From: Tritrichomonas foetus | Lineage: Eukaryota; Parabasalia; Tritrichomonadida; Tritrichomonadidae | DNA length: 64,000 nucleotides | Assembly: GCA_001839685.1 (NCBI GenBank) | Contig: MLAK01000638.1 | Span: 1 to 64,000, forward strand | Reading direction: 5' to 3' | In this document: positions 1-10,100 of the stretch, one piece after another | Layout: each line of letters begins with the position of its first letter | How positions within the stretch are numbered: position 1 is the first letter of the stretch | The notes under the pieces: generated by a model | Told to the model about the DNA's origin: nothing | Databases searched by the model: none | What the model saw: the letters and a program-made list of their open reading frames with translations, nothing else | Program-made: the position numbers and the translations under genes

Positions 1-13
1 AAAAAAGAAAAAA
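1..13 (-). terminator. Pol III terminator of tRNA-Met
   Basis: Read on the minus strand, the bases just after the tRNA 3' end are two runs of six T separated by one C. An oligo-T tract directly behind a tRNA is the standard RNA polymerase III stop. Confidence 0.8.
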
Positions 14-15
14 GT

Positions 16-88
16 TGCTTTGAGCGCGAGTCGAACGCACGACCTTAGGATTATGAGACCTACGCTCTACCTACTGAGCTATCAAAGC
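16..88 (-). tRNA. tRNA-Met (CAT), elongator type
   Basis: The minus strand folds as a complete cloverleaf of 73 nt without an intron. The acceptor stem is GCTTTGA/TCAAAGC with A as discriminator. The D stem is GCTC/GAGC. The anticodon loop is CTCATAA, giving anticodon CAT, and the stem closes with a T-T (31-39) pair. The T stem is GTGCG/CGCGC with loop TTCGACT. The G1-C72 pair and the TTC start of the T loop fit elongator rather than initiator tRNA-Met. CCA is not encoded. Its 5' end is 87 bp from the start of the divergent gene at 176, so the two share a short promoter region. Confidence 0.93.
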
Positions 89-175
89 AACTGATTCTTC
101 AAATCACAACCTTCATAACAAAATTCATATAAAATTCCGATATTAGGTGAAAAACGTTGTTAATCTTTTTTTGAA

Positions 176-1159
176 ATGCTCAGAGATGAATGCGAAACAA
201 TGACCGAAGAGCACATAGAAGATTTCAAACGCTTGGAAAGAAACATATTTCACCAAATTCAAGAACTTTGCTATTTTTTTCGCGAAAATTCCAATTTCAA
301 TATTATCTCCTTTGAACTCTTTGCCTATCAATTTGAAAATGTAATTCGAAATATACTATCGATCTATGACTTTTCTCAAAGACGGAAACCAATTGAGGAT
401 TTCGAGCAGACTTTCAAAGATTTTTTTTATCATTTTCAGGACGAAAAGCTAATTTTGATAGAAGAAATTGAATCTTCGCTTGAAGAAATTGCCGAAGATC
501 TTGACAAAAATGAATTGTCAGAAATCGATTTTTATGCACTTTCAGATAATATTTCTCAACGGAAAGCACTTTTTGAAAATATTGAAACATTGAAACATGC
601 AAATCTAGAATATTATGAGTCTACCAAAATTTTAATTACTAAAGGCATCATTATTTCCACCTTAACCAAACATTTTAATCAATTAAAAGAATTCTATGAA
701 GAGTTTCCGAAAGAAATGAACGAAGAGGAAAAGGTTAAATATAGGCTAAATAGGAGAATTCAACTTCTAGAAAGAGAAAATCAATCAATGAAAATTGCAA
801 ACGAAAAAATCTTGAAAGACAGAGAAAATTGGAAAAATAAATTCATTGCATTGGAAAAAGATTATCAAAATTTAAATGAACTTGTTTCTGATATGAAGAA
901 AGAAAACGCTTCATTAAGAAAAGAAAAAGTTTTGTTACAAAAAGAAAACGCTTTATTACAAAAAACGAAAACTGATGAACAGAAAAAAGAAGAAAATGAA
1001 AAACGAAAAGAAGAAATTCAATGTAGCATTGAAGATATGAATGAATTCTTTGAAAATGTTGATAAAGATGATCCAGAGAAAATAGTGGAATATATTTCAG
1101 AGAATTTAGAAGACTTCCAGTTTTTATTAGAAGATCTGTTAGAAAATATTAAATATTAA
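176..1159 (+). CDS. coiled-coil protein of unknown function
   Basis: A 327-residue, Glu/Lys/Asn-rich protein with no domain I recognise. Residues 1-170 look globular-helical with many Phe/Tyr. Residues about 190-285 form a clear heptad coiled coil with repeated QKENALL/RKEKVLL-type units. The tail after about 290 is acidic. No signal peptide or membrane segment is visible. The first ATG is at 176; a second in-frame ATG at 200 (reading MTEEHIEDF) is an equally good start. The gene is transcribed away from the tRNA on its left and converges on the gene ending at 1303. A structural or scaffold role is only a guess from the coiled coil. Confidence 0.8.
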   Translation: MLRDECETMTEEHIEDFKRLERNIFHQIQELCYFFRENSNFNIISFELFAYQFENVIRNILSIYDFSQRRKPIEDFEQTFKDFFYHFQDEKLILIEEIESSLEEIAEDLDKNELSEIDFYALSDNISQRKALFENIETLKHANLEYYESTKILITKGIIISTLTKHFNQLKEFYEEFPKEMNEEEKVKYRLNRRIQLLERENQSMKIANEKILKDRENWKNKFIALEKDYQNLNELVSDMKKENASLRKEKVLLQKENALLQKTKTDEQKKEENEKRKEEIQCSIEDMNEFFENVDKDDPEKIVEYISENLEDFQFLLEDLLENIKY

Positions 1160-1302
1160 AATACCTCATTTTAAAATTAAGATTTGATTGAATAAAAAGG
1201 AATAATGTGTAGCTTAAGGAATATTCATTATTGATATTGAAATAAAACATACTTTCAAACTATCGAAATATTAGACATTTTACTATATCAAATACTACTA
1301 TT

Positions 1303-3738
1303 TCAAAACATTTTACATTCAACAATTTGACAGCGTTGATTAATAATTGATGCAGGGTGACCGCATTCTAAACATATATCCACAATTCTCTGCGGGTAGT
1401 CTGGCATCGCACTTTGGCTGAACAGGGTATTCTTTGGAACAAACAAGATCGATCCTTTAAATTTACTGGTAACATGCTGCCTAATTAGTTGCTCTGCAGC
1501 TTTCGGATCAAATGTTGGAAGACTAATGGTGGTAATATTCTTTGGTGGTTGATCATCAACTTTTTTAGGAGTTGGGTTCGAATTTGCATTGTTTTTATTG
1601 GAGTTACAAATGACTCTTCCAAAATAGAAATCTGCTTGCTTGGATGGGAAACCTTCTGCTTTACAAATACTTACAACCGATTCTGTATGCTTTTTCAAAT
1701 CTTGTGGATCACATTTAAGACTAAAAATCATAAATCCAGATTTGAAATCTGATAAGTACCTTTTAACAAGTCCTTCTAATGATTCATTATTGGTGATATT
1801 TAGAGTTACGACTTTGGGATTAAGAATAGCATGAATAGATCCTGATGTATCCAAAATCTTAGCTTGACAACTGTAAATTTTACAGATATCACACACAATG
1901 TGAGAGAATTGTGGAATAATTGGGCGGGATACATCTGTTCGCAAAGGCTTAAAAATAATGGGACCAACATATCCACATTCTAAATATTTCTGAAGTTTAT
2001 GTTTAAGCTGTTTGGCGTTTTCCATTGGGAGATCTACAATAATTTCCTTGGTTTTGCGTTCAGTCATGTCTACAATAACATTTTGTTCTTCAATTTTATT
2101 TGTGAAAGAGTATTCTTTACAGATTTCAACAATTCTATTTAAATATACACCTGCGTTGGTAAATACCATTGTCCCAATAAAGCCACTTTCAAGTTTGGCC
2201 CGAATTGTTTGCTCAACAGCCTTCTTTGAGTTGACAGGAACAGGCACCTCTTGGGTAGGTATCTTTGGTTTTTCACATCCTGTTGTTTTATTACATTCAA
2301 TAATTTGACCACAACGTCTTGATGCAGTAAATTTATATTCATCACATATTTCAATAATTCTCTCTGGATAATTTTTCATACTAATAACTGAATATAATCC
2401 AATTGATGGAATAAATCTGATGTTGCCAATGAAGTCACTTTCAAGCGATTTTCTGATGATTGCTTCAGCCTCTTTTTCCGAATTCCATGGGATTTCAGTT
2501 TTAAGAAGAGGGACATCTTCATGTGAAGTTCCAGGTGATTGAACAAATTGTCCGATGGGTGGTTTCTTTGGTGTCATTGTTTGATCATTTGAGTTTGGTG
2601 TGGAAAACTCGCTTGATGAAGGAGTAGAAGTTGGCGTAACATTATTTAATTGATTATTCATTTGACTATTCGACTGATTATTCATTTGATTATTTACTTG
2701 ATTATGTGAAGGAGTAGATGGTCTTGGAATTGGAGGCGGTTTGGATGCATCACGAATATTAACTTTTGTCCTCATGTCACACTCAACATTTTGACTATTA
2801 GGATCAACTAATTTGGCAGCATAACCCATTGATTTACAAATGTCAATAACTTTTTGTGGATATTGACTCATTAAGGCAGAATTAAATCTTCCTCTTACAG
2901 GAGTAAATACTACTATTCCTTTATAACCTGACATCAATTGACCCTTGATAATAGTTTGAGCATTTTCATCTGATATTGCAGAAATAGTAACATTTACTCG
3001 ATTGGAATTTTGTTCATCAAAGTTAACGGATGGTGAGTTTTTGCGTGGTTTTGGCGTTTGGGGAAGCTTTTCCAGATTGTCTCTTTCTTCATTTGACTTG
3101 AGTTCACAATAAATTGTTGAACTCAGGTTTGACATTGTTGATGGTGTGTATTGGTAGTCAGTAACAATTTGAGAAATAGCCTTCTTTGTTATGTCAAGTG
3201 TAGTTTGTTTAGTGATGCCTTTTAATATAAAAATCACATCACCACGAAATTGTGTGTTTTGGACTTTTTGAAATTCTTCTCTAACTTCTTCAAGAACAGT
3301 TGTGAGATTTGTTCCATCAGTACGAATTGTTTTAAATCTTTTTGGATTCTTTTTGGGTGTTGGTGTAAATGCATAATGACTTGCAGACGAACTCCGAGTT
3401 TGAGGAGTTTTTGGCGTGATATCCTCTATGTCAGATGCACAATTCTTTTTTGGTGTGAGGGCGGTTTGAGATGGGGATTGGCAGAGTTTGAGTGGTGCAT
3501 TCTCTTCATTTTTGAGGTTAATTCCTTTGGAGCGTCTTGGCTGTGGTGTAGCTGGTATTGGATGTAAACGCAATAAATGGTACCTTAAAGGACGTTCTGA
3601 ACTTCGATTATATCGATCAATTTGAGGTGTTTTAGGACTTAGAAGTGGTGCTTTTTCTTTCGGATTATATCGGACTGGAGATTCAAAATAAAATGCTTCT
3701 TCTTCTTCTTCTGAGCCTCTGGTTCTCATTCGATTCAT
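1303..3738 (-). CDS. protein with seven copies of an unrecognised ~70-residue repeat
   Basis: This is an 811-residue protein. Residues 1-135 are disordered, basic and rich in TP/SP sites (KTPQ, TPKK), suggesting proline-directed phosphorylation. From about 140 to 810 I see seven related units, at roughly 140-213, 250-322, 413-483, 503-559, 566-641, 643-713 and 736-810. Each unit has a helix-like start (A..LIR..L.S), then G-[FY]-x-G-x-[IV]-x-F-x-P, then often YP.[RK][IV][VI][DE]IC, then a hydrophobic strand ending in [IV].C. Units 2 and 3 are separated by a Pro/Asn/Gln/Ser-rich linker (about 330-410). I do not recognise the fold. The near-invariant IC and the terminal Cys are the best conserved points. 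No signal peptide or membrane segment is visible. A nucleic-acid-binding or scaffold role is conceivable but not shown. Confidence 0.85.
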   Translation of the reverse strand: MNRMRTRGSEEEEEAFYFESPVRYNPKEKAPLLSPKTPQIDRYNRSSERPLRYHLLRLHPIPATPQPRRSKGINLKNEENAPLKLCQSPSQTALTPKKNCASDIEDITPKTPQTRSSSASHYAFTPTPKKNPKRFKTIRTDGTNLTTVLEEVREEFQKVQNTQFRGDVIFILKGITKQTTLDITKKAISQIVTDYQYTPSTMSNLSSTIYCELKSNEERDNLEKLPQTPKPRKNSPSVNFDEQNSNRVNVTISAISDENAQTIIKGQLMSGYKGIVVFTPVRGRFNSALMSQYPQKVIDICKSMGYAAKLVDPNSQNVECDMRTKVNIRDASKPPPIPRPSTPSHNQVNNQMNNQSNSQMNNQLNNVTPTSTPSSSEFSTPNSNDQTMTPKKPPIGQFVQSPGTSHEDVPLLKTEIPWNSEKEAEAIIRKSLESDFIGNIRFIPSIGLYSVISMKNYPERIIEICDEYKFTASRRCGQIIECNKTTGCEKPKIPTQEVPVPVNSKKAVEQTIRAKLESGFIGTMVFTNAGVYLNRIVEICKEYSFTNKIEEQNVIVDMTERKTKEIIVDLPMENAKQLKHKLQKYLECGYVGPIIFKPLRTDVSRPIIPQFSHIVCDICKIYSCQAKILDTSGSIHAILNPKVVTLNITNNESLEGLVKRYLSDFKSGFMIFSLKCDPQDLKKHTESVVSICKAEGFPSKQADFYFGRVICNSNKNNANSNPTPKKVDDQPPKNITTISLPTFDPKAAEQLIRQHVTSKFKGSILFVPKNTLFSQSAMPDYPQRIVDICLECGHPASIINQRCQIVECKMF

Positions 3739-4123
3739 TTTATCTTGAAAAATTTTTGGTCTAAACGTACATATCTACCTGGACATTTATTAATACAAAA
3801 AGTGGGAAAAATGAATATAAATAATTCAAATGAAACAAGAAGAAAAAATGGAATAAACACCTCAAAACTGATTTATTTCTTTAGTGTTAGTATATAATAT
3901 TAAATTCATACAATAATTATGATATCAACCTGTTTTTTTTTCTTTCCCCTTCTTTTACCCAAAGATAAACATTTAAAAATATCTATTTTTAATTTATAAT
4001 CATAAAATTTCATTATAAAAAGATCAAAATGGAATTTCTGTTGTTTTTCTTATTTTCATGATCAATATTGTTTCAATACAAATTCCATGGAAACAAATTT
4101 CTTCGAATTAATTTTTTTTTCCA
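3739..4123. other. AT-rich spacer
   Basis: This spacer lies between the start of the minus-strand repeat protein and the end of the next minus-strand gene. It holds homopolymer T and A runs and no ORF I can support. The sense promoter side contains ACTTTTTG about 60-70 bp upstream of the 3738 start. Confidence 0.5.
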
Positions 4124-5386
4124 TTATTTAAATAATTTTCTTTTTTCTTTTTCTTTCTCCGCTTCTTCTTTTGCTTTAAGTAAATCATCTCTTTGATGCT
4201 GCATTATTCTACACTCTAGTTTCAGTTTTTCAAGTGCCAGCCTTTTTTCGTTTATCTTCAAATCATTTGACACATGGCTGGACATTTGATTTGAAATTTG
4301 AGGAATTTTTGGTTTTGGCTGCTGAGCAGATTCCAATTTTTCTGATAGCATTTCTGACCAATTCCTAAGCATATCAAATCCATCATCCATAAAACCAAAA
4401 AGTGGAACATCAAAATCACCAGATGCTGAGTTCTTAAAATCGCTGAAAGAACCAATATAGTCATCATTGTAATCATTATAGTCAGGAAATTCGTCATCAT
4501 CATAAGAATCACTATCATCTTGAAATTTGTCATCAAAATCATTTGGGAAGTCAAAATTGAAAGATTTTTGGAAATTCTTCATGAAATGATGATGAAATTC
4601 TCTATTTAAATTTTTATTCTTTCCATGATTGAGATTTACATTATCTTTCAAATCATTTTGAGTGACATCTTCATTTTTCACATCACTCGTCTTATTTTCC
4701 GCATTTGTTTCATCTTTTTCGTCTCTTAATTCATTGATAGAACTAGGAGGATTATCATTGGAATCCGTTTCAGTTTCAGAAATTGGTATATCATTGGAGT
4801 TTTGAATAATTTCATGATTTAGATTTCTTTTGAATTCTTTATTTATTCTTTTTTGATATTTTTGATCGAATTCTTGAAATTCTTTATTGAAATTTTGGAA
4901 ATTAAATTTATACGATTTCTCTTTGATAATTTTCATTGCTTTTATCCGATGAATAACTTCATTTGTCTTTCCTCTAATCATCAGAAGTGTCTGATCAAGC
5001 TCATCAAATTTTCGATGATATTCTGTCATTTTATTTTCCCAACGATCAGATAAATAGTTATATTTCAATTTCAATACTTCATAGCGTTGCTTTTCTTCAG
5101 AAACACTTTGGTTAATCATTTCAATTTCCTTTTTCACTTTAGCTGATTGTAAATTTGCATCTTCATGAAGAGATTTTGCTTTTCTTTGTTCTTCATCTGC
5201 TAGCCTTTTTATTTCTGCAGCAAGTGATTCTTTAGATTGTTGCGCTTTTTCAACCATTTGGTTTAAAACTTTCTTTTTTTGTTCAATTTCTTTAACTTTC
5301 TCACTTTGAGCTTGTGTGGCCATTACAATTTGGTTATGCTTTTCACGTGCCTCGCTGAGCTGCGCTTTAAGCTGCTCAACAGACAT
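4124..5386 (-). CDS. coiled-coil protein with acidic low-complexity middle
   Basis: A 420-residue protein. Residues 1-155 are a continuous coiled coil (Gln/Lys/Glu/Ala heptads). Residues about 160-200 are basic and aromatic (KFNFQNFNKEF). Residues about 200-330 are Asp/Asn/Ser-rich low complexity with a strongly acidic cluster (DDEFPDYNDYNDD). Residues 375-420 form a second short coiled coil ending in a Lys/Glu tail. No catalytic motif, signal peptide or membrane segment is visible and the family is not recognised. The ATG at 5386 is the first in frame and is divergent from the kinase at 5571, with 184 bp between the starts. Confidence 0.8.
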   Translation of the reverse strand: MSVEQLKAQLSEAREKHNQIVMATQAQSEKVKEIEQKKKVLNQMVEKAQQSKESLAAEIKRLADEEQRKAKSLHEDANLQSAKVKKEIEMINQSVSEEKQRYEVLKLKYNYLSDRWENKMTEYHRKFDELDQTLLMIRGKTNEVIHRIKAMKIIKEKSYKFNFQNFNKEFQEFDQKYQKRINKEFKRNLNHEIIQNSNDIPISETETDSNDNPPSSINELRDEKDETNAENKTSDVKNEDVTQNDLKDNVNLNHGKNKNLNREFHHHFMKNFQKSFNFDFPNDFDDKFQDDSDSYDDDEFPDYNDYNDDYIGSFSDFKNSASGDFDVPLFGFMDDGFDMLRNWSEMLSEKLESAQQPKPKIPQISNQMSSHVSNDLKINEKRLALEKLKLECRIMQHQRDDLLKAKEEAEKEKEKRKLFK

Positions 5387-5570
5387 TTATAAGGAAAAAT
5401 CTTCTATTCGATGATTGTAATGTGAAATGAAAAACATCATTTGACATGCACTTTTTTGTTAACTAACGACATGACATATTATTATTATATTGAAACATTT
5501 TAAAATCGAAATTTCATCGTTAATATTGGTTAATTAAAAAACTTTTAACTAAAAAAAGACGTTAATTGGA

Positions 5571-6671
5571 ATGTCGTTTGCCGAGTTTATCAAAGACGCA
5601 GATACATATTTAAGCAAAGAAGACGCTTTTAAAATTCAAAATGCGACCGAGTTCAAGAAAAAATATGAATTAATGAAGAGGCTAGGAAACGGCGCGTATG
5701 CCGAAGTTTATTTATGCAAAGAAAAGGCGACAGGCGAACTTTATGCAGCCAAACTGATTGACAGATCGCACGTTTCAAGTCCAAAGTATTTATGGAGTGA
5801 AATTCATATATTATACAATTTAGATCATCCTCAAATTATTCGCTTAAAAGATGCTTTTGCTAGTAAGGAACATGTAATGCTGATTTTGGAATATGCTCGT
5901 GGGGGTGAACTTTTGGAATATGTTTATAATCATGATGAATATGATGAACAGGAAGCAATGAAAATTATTCATGATTTGTTATGTGCTATTGATTATCTAC
6001 ACTCAAAACGAGTTGTTCATCGTGATATTAAACCTGAAAATATTTTATTTATTGATGAAAAAGCAACAAATATGAAATTGACAGATTTTGGCCTTTCAGG
6101 AATAATGAAAGAAAATTCATTATTGTCAACATGTGCTGGTACCCCTGGATTCATGGCACCAGAAATTATTAAAAGTAAAGGCTATGGTGCTGAATGTGAT
6201 TTATGGAGTATTGGCGTTTTAGCTTATTTTCTGCTTTCTGGAACACTTCCATTTACAAGCAAAGTGCCTTTTAAACTTTATCAGAGTATCTGTGAAGGCG
6301 AGTATGAATATGGTGAAGAATTTGATGTAATTTCTGATGAAGCAAAAGATTTTATTAATCAATGCATTGTTGTTGATCCGAAAGAAAGATTGACTGCAAA
6401 AAGTGCACTTGAGCATCCATGGATTACAAATACAGGAGAAGTGAAAACAAGGTCTTTGACACCAGTCAAGAAAGAAAAAGTTCCTCTACCTGGTGTTAGA
6501 AAGAAGGTGATTGATTATTTGGAACAAAGAAGAAGTTTAAAGATTTATAAAACATCAAATATGGCAATTTCTTTTGTAACAAAATTGAAAATGCAAGTAA
6601 AACTGGCAAAAAAAGAATCTGAGTTAAAGAAAGAAGAAAATCAAACAGAAATTTCAGAGCAAGAAAAATAA
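5571..6671 (+). CDS. CAMK-type serine/threonine protein kinase
   Basis: A 366-residue cytosolic kinase. The kinase domain spans about residues 32-285. It has a glycine loop GNGAYAEV, the ATP-anchoring Lys in YAAKLI (about K61), catalytic loop HRDIKPEN, DFG followed by LSG, an activation segment with TCAGTPGFMAPE, and the DLWSIGVL and DPKERLTA blocks. These match active CAMK/CDPK-like kinases. After the catalytic domain there is a basic tail (VKKEKVPLPGVRKK) and a C-terminal Lys/Glu helix that could be autoinhibitory or calmodulin-binding. There are no EF hands, so it is not a full CDPK. Residues 1-30 are a short leader without a signal peptide. Substrates are unknown. Confidence 0.93.
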   Translation: MSFAEFIKDADTYLSKEDAFKIQNATEFKKKYELMKRLGNGAYAEVYLCKEKATGELYAAKLIDRSHVSSPKYLWSEIHILYNLDHPQIIRLKDAFASKEHVMLILEYARGGELLEYVYNHDEYDEQEAMKIIHDLLCAIDYLHSKRVVHRDIKPENILFIDEKATNMKLTDFGLSGIMKENSLLSTCAGTPGFMAPEIIKSKGYGAECDLWSIGVLAYFLLSGTLPFTSKVPFKLYQSICEGEYEYGEEFDVISDEAKDFINQCIVVDPKERLTAKSALEHPWITNTGEVKTRSLTPVKKEKVPLPGVRKKVIDYLEQRRSLKIYKTSNMAISFVTKLKMQVKLAKKESELKKEENQTEISEQEK

Positions 6672-6847
6672 TTTTTATGTAAATCAATACTCATAATAAG
6701 TATATTTTATTTTATAATTATTAAATTCTTTCCTCAGATTCAATTTTTTTTATATATTCGTGATCTTATCATGATATGTCTGTTTTCACTTTTTTATTTT
6801 TTGTTTTTTTGGATAAAATTTGATTATGTAAACATTTCTGTTTCAGT

Positions 6848-7000
6848 ATGAAAAGAGTTATCCAGAAAAAAGGAGTCAAAATCATTCACAATCAACTTTA
6901 TCATGTTGTGATTCAGAAACCATCAAGAATTGAGCTTGAAAAACCAAAGAATTCACATAACTTACTTGAGAATCCCATTTTGTATGATGATGAATTTTGA
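6848..7000 (+). CDS. possible 50-residue small protein
   Basis: An ATG-initiated ORF in the convergent gap between the kinase gene and the coiled-coil gene at 7146. It encodes 50 residues with a basic N-terminus (MKRVIQKKG) and an acidic end (LYDDEF). Codon choice and composition look more protein-like than the surrounding AT spacer, but there is no homology I recognise and nothing else supports it. It could be a real small gene or chance. Confidence 0.35.
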   Translation: MKRVIQKKGVKIIHNQLYHVVIQKPSRIELEKPKNSHNLLENPILYDDEF

Positions 7001-7145
7001 TTTGTTTTTCGTTGTCACATTCATTGCCCATATTATTATTTCTTTGATATCAATGAAAGAAAAAATATAAAATATAGATTTTTTTTTTTTGGTATTTCGT
7101 TTAAGTAATTAAACCCTATTTAAAATAAAAATTAGCAGCAGCATC

Positions 7146-10100
7146 TTAAGCTGATGTCATAATCACTTGAGCAACAGCATCTTCTGTTGTTTGATTGTCA
7201 CGGGCAGCAACGATTCTACGAACAGAAGCATCGGATTTCGTCAGCTTAGTGAGTTCATCACGAGCTTGTTCGATAACGTTACGATATGACTTCTCATCAA
7301 TTGTTGAGTTAGCATTGAAGAACAACTTGAAGGCTTCAGCAGCAAATCCACAGATACGGCGCTTATCTTGTTCGTATTTCTGATGATCTTCTGTTAATTT
7401 GCGTGTCATTTCTGTTTCGTATTGGATACGCTTGGCTGTGAAGTTTGTTTCCATAAGTTTCCTTTCGCGATCAACCTTAGCGGTAAGTTGTTTCATTTCG
7501 TTTTCGATCTTGATCTTTTGCTTCTTTAAGAGGCAGCAGTCATTCTTGATGATTGCCATTTGTTTCTCATTATCAGCAACTTCCTTAGCCATCTTTTCAA
7601 CATCAGCGCGGTGCTTGTTGCATTGTTCTGTGAGTTCAGCAATAGCTCCTTTGTATGTGTCGCTGATTTGCTTCTTCTCTGTTTCAAGTCTTTCTTCAGC
7701 AGCAGCTTCATTAGCAACGATTGTACGTTTGAGTTCAGCATTTTCACGTTCACGAGCAGCGAGTGTGCGCTTGAGGTTTTCAACTGTTTCTTCGAGCTTC
7801 TTAACATCTTCTTCTTGGGCGTTGAAGTCTTCAACAAGATCGTTGTATGTTGCAGATAATTCGTTGAACTTCTGTGTAAGAGCGTTGATCTTTTCGGTGT
7901 GTTCTAAAACAACCTTAGCAATAGCAGCAGATTCACGCTTCTTGTAGTCTTCTTCGGTGCTGTTAAGTCTGCGTGTAGCATCAAGAAGTTCGTTGTGGAG
8001 CTTGTTGTTTTCACTCTTGAGTTGGTTGTTTTGTGATTCACATTGTGAAAGCTGTGATGTAAACTTGTTGACCTTTTGTGTAAGAAGATCGATGCGTTGA
8101 GCGCTTTCTGTCTTGAGAGCTTCGTGAGCTTGGCAGATATCGCGGTATTCGCGCCTGAGCTTCTTAAGCTTAGATGTCTTGCTAGCAAGGCATTCGCTCT
8201 GGAGTGCGAATTGGTTCTTCATTTCGTTGATTTGACCAACTGGATCTTGAGCAGATCCGAATCCTGACTCACCTAGGCGTTGTACAATTTCGCCTAAGCG
8301 GTCTGTTTGGTGCTTCATGTCATCAAACTTGACACGGAATTCAGCAACTTGTTCAAGAAGTTTTTGTCCATCGTTAGCCTTGAAGAAGTCTTCAATTGTT
8401 GTTGGTTGATCTGTTACAGCGATTGAAAGATCGATGATGAACTTGTTGAATGAGTTGGAAAGGAATTGATTCTCTTTGGTTGTTTCATCAAGTGATCTTT
8501 GAAGGTCTCTGAGTTGAGCACCAAAGTGTGCTTGGATAGCCTTGAATGTGCTTTGGAGCTTTGTGACTGGCTGAAGTGATGGATTGTTGGCAATCTTTTG
8601 AACACAAGCAGAAAGTGGTCCATCGAATTCTGGGCAGCGGAAAGCATCAGCTGGAAGAACATCTTCGATTGTGATTGGCTTCTTGGATTCAACCTTTTGG
8701 CGGTATTCTTGGAAGTCTTCAGCGACCTTGCGTGTTTGAGCGTTGGCTTCTTCAAGTCTCTCATTAAGTTGAGCGAGATCGTGGCTTTGTTTCTCGAAAA
8801 CTTTGCGTTGCTTGTCAGCAGCTTGGTTGAGGGCCAAGATCTTGTTCTTTTGTTCTTCAATGACTCTTTGGTACTTGACCACATTTGGAGCTGGACGTGG
8901 TTGTTGGACTGGCTCTTGAGCTGCCTTCTTGGCATGAAGAGCAGCACGAAGAGATTCGATTTCCTTGTTGGCTGAATCCTTGAGTGTATGGAGTGTTGAA
9001 ACTTCTGTTCTTGCCTTTTCAAGTTGAAGCTTGAGTTGAGCATTGTGTTGTTCAGTATCAGCAAGCTTGTGGTCTGTGTCTTCTTGTTTGCTCTGGGCAG
9101 CAGCAAGCTTTTCGTTGAGTATGTCGACCTGTTGTTGAAGCTGGCCAATCTTTTCGATTTCGTCGTGGTTGCTTTGCTTCTTTGTTGGCTTAGGAATTGT
9201 ATTTCCTTGTGTAGCGCTTTGTGGGGCGGCATACTGGGTTTGAGATTTTGGGTAGAGGAGTTGAGCTTCAGCTTGGGCCTTGGCTTGGGCAACTTGTGAA
9301 TGGAGTTGCTCAATTTGTGCTTGGAGGGCAGCAAGTTGTGAGTCCTTTTGGGAGATGATGCGTTGGCGCTCATCGTCATAGCTGCTAAGCTTGTTTTGAA
9401 GATCGGCAATCTTGGCCTTGAAATCACATGTGAGCTCGTAGTTGTCGCTTTGGGCTTTGACTAAATCGGCTTGAAGAGCAGCCTGGTCATGCTGAGCATT
9501 CCTGAGCTTGTTCTTATAGCGCTTGATGCGCTTTTCAAGTTCTGCATTTGCTTGTGGTTGGGCCAATTGAGCTGGAGCGGCTTGTGGGGCTTCAACCTGT
9601 TGCTGGACTGGTCTTTCGAAGAAGCTGATAAGCTCGTCAACTGTTGAAAGCTTGGTGTTGAAGAAACGTTCACCACTTTGTAAAACGCGATCGATTCGTC
9701 CAACGATTGTCTTTTGTTGAAGAACGTCCTTTTCATGAACAGACTTAACTTTTTCAAGTTCAGCTAAAACTGAGTCAAGTTGGGCCTTGGCCTGTTCACG
9801 AATCTTATCGATTTCGTTGTTCATTGCATTGATGTTTGTATCGTTTTGTTGGGAGTGGTTGCGTTTTTCTTCGTTTAATTTGCGTGTAAGTTCACGGTTT
9901 GTGGCAAGCGAGATTTCTAACCTGTGGTCGAGGTCCTCTTTTTCTGCTTGGATTGAGCTAACTTGGGCGACGAGTTTCTGGTTCTTTTGGTGAAGCTCTT
10001 GAAGTTGAGCTGTGATCTCAACAGCTTCCTCAAATTGGGAACGAAGAAGTGCGTTCTCTTTCATTAATTCATTGTTCAATTCTTTAAGTTGTTGCTTCTT

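Noticed and set aside
7195..9993. Many ORFs of 60-337 codons antisense to, or in other frames of, the 7146-10181 gene
   Set aside because: The minus-strand frame is a continuous coiled coil; the others come from its codon bias and have low-complexity Ser/Leu/Thr products.
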